NCBI RefSeq assembly: GCF_030209755.1
Contig: NZ_JARVRH010000004.1
Coordinates: 372,001-436,000 of the forward strand
Length of the DNA stretch: 64,000 nt
Direction: 5' to 3'
DNA from: Arthrobacter sp. efr-133-TYG-118
Lineage (GTDB): Bacteria; Actinomycetota; Actinomycetes; Actinomycetales; Micrococcaceae
The position numbers were made by a program, and so were the translations under genes. The notes beneath the pieces are model-generated. The model had not been told where the DNA came from, did not search any database, and worked only from the letters and a program-made list of their open reading frames with translations. Below, one piece after another: positions 51,606-61,253 of this stretch. Every line of letters starts with the position of its first letter. Positions within the stretch are counted from its first letter, which is position 1.

Positions 51606-53396
51606 TCAGCGCGTGTGGTGCGATGGCTGGAGCTCGTACACCGGGGTCGGCAAGCCTTCAGCCCTGGCCTTGAGCTGCAGTGCCAGGTAGGTGGAGTAGT
51701 GCCGGCTTTGGTGCAGGTTTCCGCCGTGGATCCAGAGGTTCTGCACGTTGGTGGGCTTCCACATGTTGCGAAGTTCCCCTTCCCAGGGGCCCGGGTCCTT
51801 GGGTGTGTCGGAACCGAATCCCCAGCATTTCCCGACGGCGTCCGCCACCTCGGTCGAGACAAGATCGGCGAGCCAGCCGTTCATGGATCCGTAGCCCGTG
51901 GCGTAGATGATGACGTCGGCCTCGAGCTCGGTGCCGTCGTCCATCACGACGGCGTTGCCGGTGATCTTGCAGACCTGCCCGTTCGCGAGTTTCACGTGTC
52001 CGTCGATGATCAGCTGGGATGCGCCGACATCGATGTAGTAGCCGGAGCCGCGCCGCAAGTACTTCAGGAACAGGCCAGAGCCGTCCACTCCAAAGTCGAG
52101 GTCGAATCCCGCCGCCTCGAGCTGGGAGTAGAACTCGGCGTCCCGCTCTGCCATCTGCTGGTAGACCGGGATCTGGGCCTCCGGCAGGATCCGGTACGGC
52201 AAGGAAGCGAAGAGGAGGTCGGCTTTCTCGGTGGTGACTCCGTTGGCGAGTGCCTTTTCCGAGTAGAGATCGCCGAGGGCAAGGTCCATCAGGGACTCAC
52301 TCCGGGCGATGTGTGTGGACGAGCGCTGGACCATGGTGACCTCGGCGCCGTGTTCCCAGAGGTCCGCGCAGATATCGTGGGCCGAGTTGTTCGAGCCAAT
52401 CACTACGGCCTTCTTGCCCGTCCAGTCTCCGCCGCCGGGGTGCTTGGAGGAATGGTATTGCTGCCCGAGGAAGCTCTCAGCGCCGTCAAACACGGGGACG
52501 TTCGGGTAGCCGGAGACGCCCAAGGCGAACACCAACTGCTTCGGACGCAAGGTGACTGGTTCGCCGTCGCGCATAACGCTGACTTCCCACTCGCCGCGAT
52601 CCGCGTCCCAACGGGCGTTGGTGCACTCGGTCTTGGACCAGTAGTTCAGTTCCATGATGCGGGTATAGTGCTCCAGCCAATCGCCGATCTTGTCCTTGGC
52701 GGCGAAGACGGGCCAGTCGTCCGGGAACTTTATGTAGGGCAGGTGGTCGTACCAGACAGGGTCGTGCAAGTGCAGCGACTTGTAGCGGTTGCGCCAAGAG
52801 TCGCCCGGGCGTTCGTTCTTCTCAACGATGATGGTAGACACTCCTAGCCTGCGCAGCCGCGCTCCGAGGCCGATCCCGCCCTGGCCGCCGCCGATGATGA
52901 CAGTGTTGGGCTGCTCCTCGTAGCCCAGCTTTGCTTCCCGCTCTTCCTTGAGTTCGAGCCAGGATTTGCGGCCCTTGCTGATGTGGTGGGCCACACCTTG
53001 CTCGCGGTTGGGTCCCTTCTTTTCCTCGAAACCCTTAAGTTCCTGCATCGTCGTGAGCAGGGTCCAGCACTTGCCGTTCCGCAGCCGAAGGTGCGCGTGG
53101 CCACGAGCCTGCCCAGTTTCAAAGTCGAGCCAGGCTTCGGTGTTGTCTGCGTCGCCGGTGGCATCTTCGGCAAGTTTCCAGTTCCTTGGCTGCACGTGCG
53201 GGAGCGTGGCGTCCAGCATGCGCTTGATCTCTGGCTTGCCCTCGAGGGTCTTCAAGTTCCAGGTGAAGGAAACGAAATCGCGCCAATACGATTCGTCCTC
53301 GAACAGTCCCAGTGCAGCCTCGGTGTTGTTGCTGCGCAGCGCCTCATCGAACTGCGCCAGCCAAGCCTCGGCTATGCCGTTTGCGGTCTCAGGCAT
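51606..53396 (-). CDS. Flavin-containing monooxygenase-type oxidoreductase with NTF2-like N-terminus
   Basis: A 596-residue protein. Residues about 1-130 are an NTF2/SnoaL-like domain (AWLAQFDEALRSNNTEAALGLFED, WRDFVSFTWNLKTLEG). Residues about 160-590 are an FMO-type oxidoreductase with FAD motif VIIGGGQGGIGLGARL, the second-site VVIGSNNSAHDICADL for NADP, and the ATGYGSMNG C-terminal signature. It could be an N-hydroxylating or Baeyer-Villiger-like monooxygenase; the substrate is unknown. The start at ATG 53396 has GAGGAG only 2-3 nt upstream, so ATG 53411 is an alternative. It is operonic with the BDH-type dehydrogenase. Confidence 0.83.
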   Translation of the reverse strand: MPETANGIAEAWLAQFDEALRSNNTEAALGLFEDESYWRDFVSFTWNLKTLEGKPEIKRMLDATLPHVQPRNWKLAEDATGDADNTEAWLDFETGQARGHAHLRLRNGKCWTLLTTMQELKGFEEKKGPNREQGVAHHISKGRKSWLELKEEREAKLGYEEQPNTVIIGGGQGGIGLGARLRRLGVSTIIVEKNERPGDSWRNRYKSLHLHDPVWYDHLPYIKFPDDWPVFAAKDKIGDWLEHYTRIMELNYWSKTECTNARWDADRGEWEVSVMRDGEPVTLRPKQLVFALGVSGYPNVPVFDGAESFLGQQYHSSKHPGGGDWTGKKAVVIGSNNSAHDICADLWEHGAEVTMVQRSSTHIARSESLMDLALGDLYSEKALANGVTTEKADLLFASLPYRILPEAQIPVYQQMAERDAEFYSQLEAAGFDLDFGVDGSGLFLKYLRRGSGYYIDVGASQLIIDGHVKLANGQVCKITGNAVVMDDGTELEADVIIYATGYGSMNGWLADLVSTEVADAVGKCWGFGSDTPKDPGPWEGELRNMWKPTNVQNLWIHGGNLHQSRHYSTYLALQLKARAEGLPTPVYELQPSHHTR

Positions 53397-53578
53397 TTCT
53401 CCTCTTTCCATCGCTGACGATGAGCCAACTCCCGGCTCCATCGCAATCCGGAGAGTGACTCGCATCACAAGTAGATGCCGCGGGGGGTTACAATCGGGTG
53501 ACACGGGCTCCTCCCCTGTTCCCATGCGGGTTTGGGCCGTTCGATCCAGCGATTCAATGGCGAGTTGGGAGTTTGCGC

Positions 53579-54895
53579 ATGCGTCACGGCCCGAACGCGC
53601 TGATCCCGGATCCGGGGCTGCGTTTCTCCTCGCCGCTGGAGTACGCAAAGACGCTCCGCACCGCCCACGAAGCTGCGTTGTCCGGCACCCCGCATCCCCT
53701 CCTGCCTGCGTCCCTCGTGGAGTCTTGGCAGCGGTCCATCGCACTGGGCATCAACCCCGATCGGCACAGCCCGGCCCATCGCCACGAAGTTGCTGAAGCC
53801 CGTTCGCTCGGGGCAGGACACCGCCTGGCCGGCGTGGTTCCGGCTCTTTCACAGTTGCTTGCCGATGAGTCCGCCGCGGGCCGGCACTTGCTGATCGTCA
53901 CCGACCATTTCGGCGAGGTGCTCTGGAGAATCGGCAGTGGTTCCGCGCTGCGGCAAGCCGATTCCCTCGAATTCGTGGAGGGCGCCGATTGGTCCGAGGC
54001 GGGAGTCGGCACCAACGCCATCAGCGAAGCCCTCATCTCCGGGAACCCCGCCCAACTTTTCTCCGCCGAGCACCTCGTCCGGACCCACCACGATTGGGCG
54101 TGCACGGCAGCGCCCATCCGCGACCCCTTCACCGGGGACATTGTCGGGATCCTGGATGTTTCGGGGCCGATCGATTCGGTGACACCGGACAGCCTCCGGA
54201 TGGTGCGTTGCGGCGTCCGGCTTGCGGAGGAACTCTTGCGTTCGGAAGGCCCGCCGGCAGACCCGAGTCGGCTCGCCGCCGTCGGGCTCCCCCGTGCCGG
54301 TTCCGCTTCAACGCTCTTCTTGCGGCTGCTGGGCGACAAGCCGACAGCAGAGCTCGACGGCGGCCGCCCGCTTCCGGTGACGCTGCGCCGTGCGGAAATC
54401 CTGGCGTTGCTCGCTTCCAGGACGCAGGGGTGGAGCGCCGACGAGCTCGCATACCAGCTGCATGGCGAAGATGGTGCCGCCACCGCCATCCGGACGGAGA
54501 TGCACCGGATCCGGGCGTTGCTCGGCAATGTGGTGGAAGCGAATCCGTACCGTTTTTCCCCTGGCGTGACAGTGGGGACCGATGCCATGCTGGTTGCCGA
54601 GCATTTGCGGGCCGGGCGGGTGCACGATGCCGTGGTCGCGTACTCCGGGCGCATCCTGAACCGTTCAGCGACCATGGCCATAGAGCTGATGCGCGACGAG
54701 CTGGACCAGGCCGTCGCCGCGTCGGTTCGGGCAAGCGGCGACGCGGAGCTGATCAGCCGTTGGTGTTCCACGGACATGGGCTCGGACGATTCCAAAGCCG
54801 CGATGACCTTGGCGAGGCTCATGACTCCGGGTGATTCACGGTTCCAGCTAGTGCGGGCACAAATGGACCGGATCGACAGGGAACTTCGGACGTAG
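53579..54895 (+). CDS. GAF-domain transcriptional regulator with winged-helix C-terminus
   Basis: A 438-residue regulator. The N-terminal part follows AcoR-type regulators (LVESWQRSIALGINPDRHSP, then a GAF domain with LLIVTDHFGEVLWRIGS and WSEAGVGTNAISEALIS). The typical sigma-54 AAA domain and Fis helix-turn-helix are missing. Instead, residues about 285-365 read like an OmpR/SARP winged helix (LPVTLRRAEILALLASRTQGWSADELAYQL). ATG 53579 has GGGAG 7 nt upstream; the longer frame from 53498 is unsupported. It is divergent from the monooxygenase/BDH genes and probably activates them when its ligand is present. Confidence 0.85.
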   Translation: MRHGPNALIPDPGLRFSSPLEYAKTLRTAHEAALSGTPHPLLPASLVESWQRSIALGINPDRHSPAHRHEVAEARSLGAGHRLAGVVPALSQLLADESAAGRHLLIVTDHFGEVLWRIGSGSALRQADSLEFVEGADWSEAGVGTNAISEALISGNPAQLFSAEHLVRTHHDWACTAAPIRDPFTGDIVGILDVSGPIDSVTPDSLRMVRCGVRLAEELLRSEGPPADPSRLAAVGLPRAGSASTLFLRLLGDKPTAELDGGRPLPVTLRRAEILALLASRTQGWSADELAYQLHGEDGAATAIRTEMHRIRALLGNVVEANPYRFSPGVTVGTDAMLVAEHLRAGRVHDAVVAYSGRILNRSATMAIELMRDELDQAVAASVRASGDAELISRWCSTDMGSDDSKAAMTLARLMTPGDSRFQLVRAQMDRIDRELRT

Positions 54896-54905
54896 GCACT
54901 TCGCG

Positions 54906-55817
54906 TTAGGGGACGCCCGGGCAGCCCTCGCCACGCGGGTTCACGATGCAGTTGTCGGCGTAGTTGCGCGTGATCGACCTCCAGACGCTGACCTTTTGTG
55001 GCGGCGACGCGAAGTGTCCTGTGCCGGGAATCGGCATGTTCGGGCCACCATTCACGGAGTAGGTGCCGCGGAAGGTGGTGGTCAACGCAACCCAGTAGTC
55101 ATCTGTCCCGGTGTAAGCATGGCTAGTGCGCGTCTTTTCGCCCCATCTTTCTTCCGGAAGTGGACCACCCATAGTTGGCCCGGGCCCGAATGTTGCACCG
55201 TCACCATAATCCCATTTGTATTCGACCGGTTCGGCCTTTATGACCACTTTCTGCCCTAGCATGTCTACAGTAAAAGTCTGTGCCGAGGCCTCAGCGTAGA
55301 AGTTGGTTTCGGCCCCCTTTAGCGTATGTGGAAATGGCTGTATGCCAGATGCGGCGGGAGAGATCGGAAGTTGCTCAAATTTCGACTGTATCTGGGCAGC
55401 AATTTTCTCCAGGACGTCTGTAGGCTTTTCTGAATAGAGGCAACGATCCGGCCGTATGGCAGTCCATGCCGGTGGATCGAAGGCCTTGAGCGACTCGAAC
55501 CAGCGGACTGGCTTCCCGTTCTCTCCCTCCTTGCATTCCACTGCCCCCGCGAGACACGCTTTGTCAAAATTGTTCTGGCCGCTGTCGAGGCAAAGCAACT
55601 CGAACTTGTACTGCTTAGGATCCGCAACTCCACCCGCTGGCAAATCCACCCACGACCCGCTGCCAGAGTCATATCTCCAAACACCGATCCCGCGTTGACC
55701 CCACGAAATATCTGAATCGCCCTGTTCAGCACGTGCAGGCGAGGCGACGAACACGCCCACCGCAACAAGGCACGAGCTGATCAGACTCCGGGTTGCACCC
55801 CAGATCAAGGTAGCCAC
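54906..55817 (-). CDS. Exported protein with PKD-like domain, function unknown
   Basis: A 303-residue secreted protein. The signal peptide (LISSCLVAVGVFVASPARA) is cleaved near residue 30. The middle has paired Cys, and the C-terminal domain has a PKD-like motif, EYKWDYGDGATFGPGP and SHAYTGTDDYWVALTTTFRGTYSVNGG. PKD domains mediate extracellular contacts. The start is a GTG that overlaps the stop codon of the upstream DUF6318 lipoprotein by one base, so the two are co-translated. The region is less GC-rich than its neighbours. Function is unknown. Confidence 0.75.
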   Translation of the reverse strand: MATLIWGATRSLISSCLVAVGVFVASPARAEQGDSDISWGQRGIGVWRYDSGSGSWVDLPAGGVADPKQYKFELLCLDSGQNNFDKACLAGAVECKEGENGKPVRWFESLKAFDPPAWTAIRPDRCLYSEKPTDVLEKIAAQIQSKFEQLPISPAASGIQPFPHTLKGAETNFYAEASAQTFTVDMLGQKVVIKAEPVEYKWDYGDGATFGPGPTMGGPLPEERWGEKTRTSHAYTGTDDYWVALTTTFRGTYSVNGGPNMPIPGTGHFASPPQKVSVWRSITRNYADNCIVNPRGEGCPGVP

Positions 55818-56458
55818 TAGCTACCCAATCGGTCGACGTTCGAAGCGAACCATTTTCCATCAACGTATTTAGCGATAACCAGATCACCGAGAACGCCGGA
55901 TTCCGCAACATTCTGCCCGACGGTCCCGTCGGAATTGTGCAGGATTCCGGCCGATTGCCGGGACTGTACCGTCACTTGGTACTCCCCGCTAACCGTGGCC
56001 GCGAACTTCGACGTGACGGCCTGAACCTGGATTTTGCTTCCAACAATCCATCGACCTTCGGAGCTCCATTTCTCGATCCCTGGAAAGACCTTGCTGCACA
56101 TCGCACAGGTCGAGCTTGTTACTTCTTTGATGGGTCCCAATCGGCCGGTCTCAAAGCCGTAATTGAGCAGGTCATACCAGTACCTAGCAAACGCCTCCAC
56201 GCCTTCTTTGCTATTCGCCTTCGCGGCCTCCGGCAGCACCGGAACGGGCACGTTCTCGGCCTTGCCCTTGGCGTCGGCGGGTTTGTACGCAGGCGTCGGA
56301 GAGGGCGAAACAGTGGCACTTGCAGAACCCGTAGATGACGCAGATTGTCCGGCCTGCGGCTCGGGAGTGTTCCCACAGGCAGTGAGGGTCAGTGCCGCTG
56401 CAAAGGTGGCAATGACGAAAAGGCGGGTGCGGGCAGAAAACGAAGTGCGTGGAGTCAT
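55817..56458 (-). CDS. DUF6318 family lipoprotein
   Basis: A 213-residue protein. A signal peptide with the lipobox LTAC (about residues 24-27) is followed by a Ser/Thr/Pro-rich spacer and the DUF6318 domain: ANSKEGVEAFARYWYDLLNYGFETGRLGPIKEV, SSTCAMC, and a C-terminal DLVIAKYVDGKWFASNV. The two Cys in CAMC may form a redox-active disulfide. It is the first gene in a two-gene unit with the PKD-type protein. The family occurs in Micrococcales; no function is established. Confidence 0.85.
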   Translation of the reverse strand: MTPRTSFSARTRLFVIATFAAALTLTACGNTPEPQAGQSASSTGSASATVSPSPTPAYKPADAKGKAENVPVPVLPEAAKANSKEGVEAFARYWYDLLNYGFETGRLGPIKEVTSSTCAMCSKVFPGIEKWSSEGRWIVGSKIQVQAVTSKFAATVSGEYQVTVQSRQSAGILHNSDGTVGQNVAESGVLGDLVIAKYVDGKWFASNVDRLGS

Positions 56459-56617
56459 GGTTTGCTATCCCCAAATAGTTTTCAAGACTAAACGTTTCCC
56501 AAAATGGTAGCTTACTTCCCCATCTTGGCGGGAAAGTTATCCACAGGCTCCGCTTCACTACCCCGCATCGCTTCACCAGCGCGGCGCAGCACGCTAAGCA
56601 CAACAAGCACAAACCAA

Positions 56618-56668
56618 AGGCCTCGACGACGGGACCGCGGCCAGGCCGCCCATCCGTCGTCGAGGCCT
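56618..56668. terminator. Hairpin after the NCS1 permease gene
   Basis: AGGCCTCGACGACGG (56618-56632) and its exact complement (56654-56668) form a 15-bp stem with a 21-nt loop, 22 nt after the stop codon of the gene at 56690. Confidence 0.7.
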
Positions 56669-56689
56669 ATGGAGCCTCTACCTTCGCGC

Positions 56690-58441
56690 CTACCTCTGGG
56701 CCGGCAGGACCAACTCCCCCGATTTGTCCGTCGACAAGGCGAGCGAAGAGATGAACTGCGGCTCGCCGTCGGGCCCATCCTGGGCTGACCGGACCATGTC
56801 GGGACGCTCGAACTCCAGGCCCGTCACGTGGCACAAAAGCCTGGCGTCGCTCGGGTTGCCGTCGGCGTCGAACATGGGCAGATCGATTCCGTCGTCGGAA
56901 CGGCGCAGGTAGTACTTCCCGCGGGTCAACATGGCCAGCGCCGACGGCAGCACAAGCGCCAGCCCGACGGCGAAAATCGGCGAGTATGGCTGGACAGCCG
57001 AACCAAAAGCACCGAAGAACACGGCAATCGATACAGTGGCCGAAACCAGCATCGAGATAAAGCCGACCGGGTTGACTGCGTAAAGCATGCCGCGGCGGAA
57101 CTCGGGAACCTTCGGCGAAATCTTGAGCAAGTATTTGTTGATGGCAATATCGGACGCCACCGTAACCACCCACGCCATGGCGCAATTCGCGTAGAAACCA
57201 AGGATGGTATTGAGGAATTCGAACATGTTGGCTTCCATCAGCACTAGCGCGATCACCAGGTTGACCACCACAAACACCATCCGCCCCGGGTAGCTCTTGG
57301 TGATACGCGTGAAGCTGTTGGTCCACGCGAGCGAGCCGGAGTAGGCGTTGGTCACGTTGATCTTGATTTGCGAAATGACCACGAGCACCACGGCCAAGGT
57401 CATGGCCAGCCAGGCCGGCATCATTTCCTGGTAGACGCCAAGGAATTGGTGCACGGGCTCGTTCGCGTGGACGGAGGCGGCCGGATCCAGGGTGGCGATC
57501 AGGTATATGGCAATGAACATGCCCACGATCTGCTTGATCGCGCCGAAGATCACCCAACCCGGACCGGCCAGGATCACGGCTCGCCACCACGCGACCCTAT
57601 TCTCCGCGGTCTTGGGCGGCATGAACCGCAAGTAATCAATCTGTTCCGCGATCTGCGCCATGAGCGACAGGCAGACGCCTGCGGCCAGCATCACGGAGGC
57701 CAGGTTGGTGCCTTCAGCCCCGGATTTGCCCGTGAACGCAAAGAATTCCCCGATGCTGTCCGGGTGCGAAATCACCAAATACCCCACGGGAACCACCATG
57801 AGCAGGAGCCACAACGGGGTGGTCCACACCTGCAATTTGGACAAGGCTTTCATCCCGTAAATCACCAAGGGAATGACAATAAGCGTGGACGCCGCATAGC
57901 CGAGCCACTGCGGGATGCCCAGCCCAAGTTCCAGGCCTTGCGCCATGATGGATCCCTCGAGCGCGAAGAAGATGAACGTGAAGGTCGCGAAAATAACGTT
58001 GGTGACAACCGAGCCGTAATAGCCGAATCCGGATCCTCGTGTGATGAGGTCAAGGTCGATGTTGTAGCGCGCCGCGTAGTATGCCAAGGGAAATCCGGTG
58101 GCGAAAATGACGACGGCCGCCACCACAATTCCGAAAATAGCATTCACGGTGCCATAAGAAATACCGATATTCGCGCCGATAGAGAAATCCGCCAAATAGG
58201 CGATTCCACCGAGCGCACTCGTCGCGACCACGCCCGCACCCCACTTGCGGTAGGACCGTGGTGCGAACCTGAGGGTGTAGTCCTCCAGGCTCTCCTTCGC
58301 TGCACTCATCGCATCGGCATTACCCGTCGTGCGGCTCCCGGCGCCTAGCGTCTCGGAAGGTTCGACGACGGCGAGCCCCTCCGGTGAGCGGCCCGCCGTC
58401 GGGGGTTCAAGCACTTGCGTTGTCTTCGAATCGTCAGTCAT
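56690..58441 (-). CDS. NCS1 (purine-cytosine permease) family transporter
   Basis: A 583-residue membrane protein with about 12 helices, and a soluble N-terminus of about 65 residues and C-terminus of about 80 residues. Family features are ESLEDYTLRFAPRSYRKWGAGVVATSALGGIAYLADF, FIFFALEGSIMAQGLELGL, and INVTNAYSGSLAWTNSFTRI in helix 8. NCS1 carriers import nucleobases, hydantoins, allantoin, thiamine or pyridoxine with a proton or sodium. It is divergent from the biotin operon (234 bp between starts). A link with biotin or its precursors is not shown by the sequence. Confidence 0.87.
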   Translation of the reverse strand: MTDDSKTTQVLEPPTAGRSPEGLAVVEPSETLGAGSRTTGNADAMSAAKESLEDYTLRFAPRSYRKWGAGVVATSALGGIAYLADFSIGANIGISYGTVNAIFGIVVAAVVIFATGFPLAYYAARYNIDLDLITRGSGFGYYGSVVTNVIFATFTFIFFALEGSIMAQGLELGLGIPQWLGYAASTLIVIPLVIYGMKALSKLQVWTTPLWLLLMVVPVGYLVISHPDSIGEFFAFTGKSGAEGTNLASVMLAAGVCLSLMAQIAEQIDYLRFMPPKTAENRVAWWRAVILAGPGWVIFGAIKQIVGMFIAIYLIATLDPAASVHANEPVHQFLGVYQEMMPAWLAMTLAVVLVVISQIKINVTNAYSGSLAWTNSFTRITKSYPGRMVFVVVNLVIALVLMEANMFEFLNTILGFYANCAMAWVVTVASDIAINKYLLKISPKVPEFRRGMLYAVNPVGFISMLVSATVSIAVFFGAFGSAVQPYSPIFAVGLALVLPSALAMLTRGKYYLRRSDDGIDLPMFDADGNPSDARLLCHVTGLEFERPDMVRSAQDGPDGEPQFISSLALSTDKSGELVLPAQR

Positions 58442-58675
58442 CCCCGCAACTTTCTTTCTCTGGACATGTTTCCCCTCTGAACATGGCCTTGACGCTATCG
58501 GCGGGATGAAACCACCGAGTCTCCACGATGTTTCCGCGCTGTAACTTATCCAGCGAGTCGGCCGCCAAGATTGCAGCTCCGGGTTTGTGGACGTCCAACA
58601 AAATCACGACCCCACAGGCCCACTACCGTCATGAAGGAATGCACTATCCCCCGCAAGTAACGGCCGAGGAGCACC
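58442..58675. promoter_or_regulatory. Divergent promoter region of the NCS1 gene and the biotin operon
   Basis: A 234-bp noncoding stretch that must hold the promoters of both units. A dyad CATGTT-N9-AACATG is at 58465-58485, 24 bp from the NCS1 start. I saw no match to a BirA site or to a known riboswitch, so regulation of the biotin genes remains open. Confidence 0.45.
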
Positions 58676-59704
58676 ATGACCACCCAGCCAAACCCAAGGC
58701 GTACGTCCACCTATCCGATTCTGGAAACAGCCCGCGAGCAAGTCCTCGCGAACGGCGAAGGCCTCAGCGAATCCCAGCTGCTCGAGATCCTGGAACTTCC
58801 GGACGAGGCCATCCCCGAAGCCCTCCAGCTTGCCCACGAAGTCCGCCTCGAGCACTGCGGCGAGGATGTGGAAGTAGAGGGAATCATCTCCATCAAGACC
58901 GGAGGATGTCCTGAGGACTGCCACTTCTGCAGCCAATCGGGCCTGTTCGACAGCCCGGTCCGAGGCGTCTGGCTCGACATTCCCGAGCTCGTGAAGGCCG
59001 CCAAGGAAACCGCTGCTACCGGGGCCACCGAGTTCTGCATCGTTGCTGCCGTCCGCGGCCCCGACATCAAGCTCATGAACCAGATCAAGTTCGCGATCGA
59101 CCGCATCAACGCGGAAGTGGACATCAACATCGCCTGTTCTTTGGGCATGCTCACCCAGCGCCAAGTGGACCAACTCGCCGAGTGGGGCGTCCACCGCTAC
59201 AACCACAACCTCGAAACCGCGCGGAGCTACTTCCCCGAAGTCGTCACTACCCACAGCTACGAGGAGCGCCTCGACACCTGCAACATGGTCAAGGCGGCCG
59301 GGATGGAACTTTGCTGCGGAGCCCTGATCGGCATGGGCGAAACTACCGCCCAGCGAGCCGAACTCGCCAGCCAGCTCGCTGCCCTCGAACCCCATGAAGT
59401 CCCGCTGAACTTCCTCAATCCGCGCCCCGGGACGCCCCTCGAAAACCAGGGAATCATGGACGGCAAAGACGCTCTTCGCGCGATCGCGGCGTTCCGCCTC
59501 GCCATGCCCCGGACTGTGCTGCGTTACGCCGGCGGGCGCGAACTCACCCTGGGCGACCTCGGCACCCGCGAAGGCCTCATGGGCGGCATCAACGCGGTCA
59601 TCGTCGGCAATTACCTCACCACTCTGGGCCGTCCTGCCGACGCGGACCTCAACCTCCTCGTCGAGCTGAACATGCCCATCAAGGAACTCCAGAAGTCGCT
59701 GTGA
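58676..59704 (+). CDS. bioB: Biotin synthase
   Basis: A 342-residue radical SAM enzyme that inserts sulfur into dethiobiotin. The cluster motif is C78, C82, C85 in [14 protein letters not shown]. Other family segments are [69 protein letters not shown] and [14 protein letters not shown], the last around the [2Fe-2S] site. GAGGAG lies 4 nt before the ATG. It opens a six-gene biotin operon and overlaps the next gene by 4 nt (GTGA). Confidence 0.97.
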   Translation: MTTQPNPRRTSTYPILETAREQVLANGEGLSESQLLEILELPDEAIPEALQLAHEVRLEHCGEDVEVEGIISIKTGGCPEDCHFCSQSGLFDSPVRGVWLDIPELVKAAKETAATGATEFCIVAAVRGPDIKLMNQIKFAIDRINAEVDINIACSLGMLTQRQVDQLAEWGVHRYNHNLETARSYFPEVVTTHSYEERLDTCNMVKAAGMELCCGALIGMGETTAQRAELASQLAALEPHEVPLNFLNPRPGTPLENQGIMDGKDALRAIAAFRLAMPRTVLRYAGGRELTLGDLGTREGLMGGINAVIVGNYLTTLGRPADADLNLLVELNMPIKELQKSL

Positions 59705-59946
59705 GCACGACCGTTCCAAACACCGACACTGCAAGCTTCTGCGGGCACTGCGGCGAGCCCGCCCGGCAAGGCGGACCGGCAACCCAAGGCGAGCGCCCGA
59801 CGTCGGACGCTCACCAGAGCTGCCAGCAGCGCCTCGCGATGGAACCTCCCCGCTATTGCGCCCAATGCCGTCGCCGCATGAAAGTACAGGTCACGCCGCT
59901 CGGCTGGACCGCTGAATGCTCGCGCCACGGCCGGGTCACGCCATGA
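59701..59946 (+). CDS. bsaP: Biotin synthase auxiliary protein (BsaP-like)
   Basis: An 81-residue Cys-rich protein starting at GTG 59701, overlapping the end of bioB. Cys and His residues stand in [31 protein letters not shown] and ECSRHG, enough for a metal centre. Small proteins of this pattern are found after bioB in actinobacteria, and the BsaP protein of mycobacteria is reported as an auxiliary factor needed by biotin synthase. The role here rests on sequence pattern and position. It overlaps bioA by 4 nt. Confidence 0.85.
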   Translation: MSTTVPNTDTASFCGHCGEPARQGGPATQGERPTSDAHQSCQQRLAMEPPRYCAQCRRRMKVQVTPLGWTAECSRHGRVTP

Positions 59947-61253
59947 GCGTCATCCAGCGCGACCGGGCAAGCCTTTGGCATCCGTACGCTCCGGCGTCGG
60001 GGACGCTGCCGTTGTGGGAAGTTGAAGACGCCGACGGCGTGACCCTGCGGCTCCGCGACGAAACCGGCCGACGCCATGAGGTGCTCGATGCCATGTCCTC
60101 CTGGTGGGCAGTCATCCACGGCTACCGGAATCCTGTCCTGGACGCCGCGGCGAAGCGCCAACTAGACACATTCAGCCATGTGATGTTCGGCGGCCTCACC
60201 CATGAACCCGCTGTCGAACTGGCCGAACGGCTGGTTGCCATGGCCCCTTCCGCGGCGGATCGGCCACGGTTGGAGCGGGTTTTCCTGGCGGATTCGGGAT
60301 CGGTGTCCGTGGAGGTGGCGCTCAAGCTGGCAGTGCAGTTCCAAACCGCTTCGGGGTTCCCCAAGAGGCAACGGTTCCTGAGCATCCGCGGCGGTTACCA
60401 CGGCGATACCTTCGCGGCAATGGGCGTCTGCGACCCCGTGGACGGCATGCATTCGGCATTCCCCGGCCTGCTGGCTGCCAATGTGTTTGCCGCGAGACCG
60501 CCCGCCGTGGGCGCGCCACCCCGGGAAATCGCGGAATGGCAGGCGCACGTCGAGGACCTGGCGGCGGAACATGCGAATGAACTGGCCGCGATCATCGTGG
60601 AGCCGGTGCTTCAAGGCGCCGGCGGCATGTTCATCTACGCCGCCGAGTGCCTGCGCATCCTCCGCGACATCGCCGATCGGCACGGGATCCTTTTGATCCT
60701 CGACGAGATCGCCACGGGCTTCGGCCGCACTGGTGAGCTGTTCGCCGCGGGGCATGCCGGCGTGGTTCCGGACATCATGTGCGTCGGCAAAGCCCTCACA
60801 GGCGGTTACCTTACGCTCGCCGCGATGCTCTGCACGGGCGAGGTGGCGGCCCGCGTTTCGAGCGGCGGTGCGGGTGCCTTGCTGCACGGGCCCACGTTCA
60901 TGGGGAATCCGCTTGCGTGTTCGGTGGCCAATGCGAGCTTGGGCATTCTCGACGACGGTGCCTGGCGCAGCGATGTGGCCCGGATCGGCTCGGGCCTCGC
61001 GGCCGGCCTCGAAGCCGCCAATGCGTTCGACGCCGTCAAAGAGGTCCGCACGATCGGCGCCGTCGGCGTCCTCGAGTTGAACACGGAAGTGGACGTCGCC
61101 GCGGTGACGAGTGCCGCCGTCGGGCACGGAGTGTGGGTGCGGCCGTTCCGGAACCTTGTCTACGCGATGCCGCCATACATCAGTTCCGCCGAGGAGATCC
61201 GCCGGATGGCCGAAGGTATGGTGGCGGCCCTGGCCGAGGTTCACGGCCCATGA
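59943..61253 (+). CDS. bioA: Adenosylmethionine-8-amino-7-oxononanoate aminotransferase
   Basis: A 436-residue class III PLP aminotransferase that forms 7,8-diaminopelargonate. Visible segments are [115 protein letters not shown] and the PLP lysine in [17 protein letters not shown] (about residue 282). ATG 59943 overlaps the BsaP stop (ATGA); an upstream frame is rejected. The gene is followed by bioF with the same 4-nt overlap. Confidence 0.97.
   Translation: MSVIQRDRASLWHPYAPASGTLPLWEVEDADGVTLRLRDETGRRHEVLDAMSSWWAVIHGYRNPVLDAAAKRQLDTFSHVMFGGLTHEPAVELAERLVAMAPSAADRPRLERVFLADSGSVSVEVALKLAVQFQTASGFPKRQRFLSIRGGYHGDTFAAMGVCDPVDGMHSAFPGLLAANVFAARPPAVGAPPREIAEWQAHVEDLAAEHANELAAIIVEPVLQGAGGMFIYAAECLRILRDIADRHGILLILDEIATGFGRTGELFAAGHAGVVPDIMCVGKALTGGYLTLAAMLCTGEVAARVSSGGAGALLHGPTFMGNPLACSVANASLGILDDGAWRSDVARIGSGLAAGLEAANAFDAVKEVRTIGAVGVLELNTEVDVAAVTSAAVGHGVWVRPFRNLVYAMPPYISSAEEIRRMAEGMVAALAEVHGP

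Noticed and set aside
58442-58675. Riboswitch upstream of bioB
   Set aside because: No conserved thiamine, cobalamin, SAM or FMN riboswitch pattern could be recognised, and none is known for biotin.
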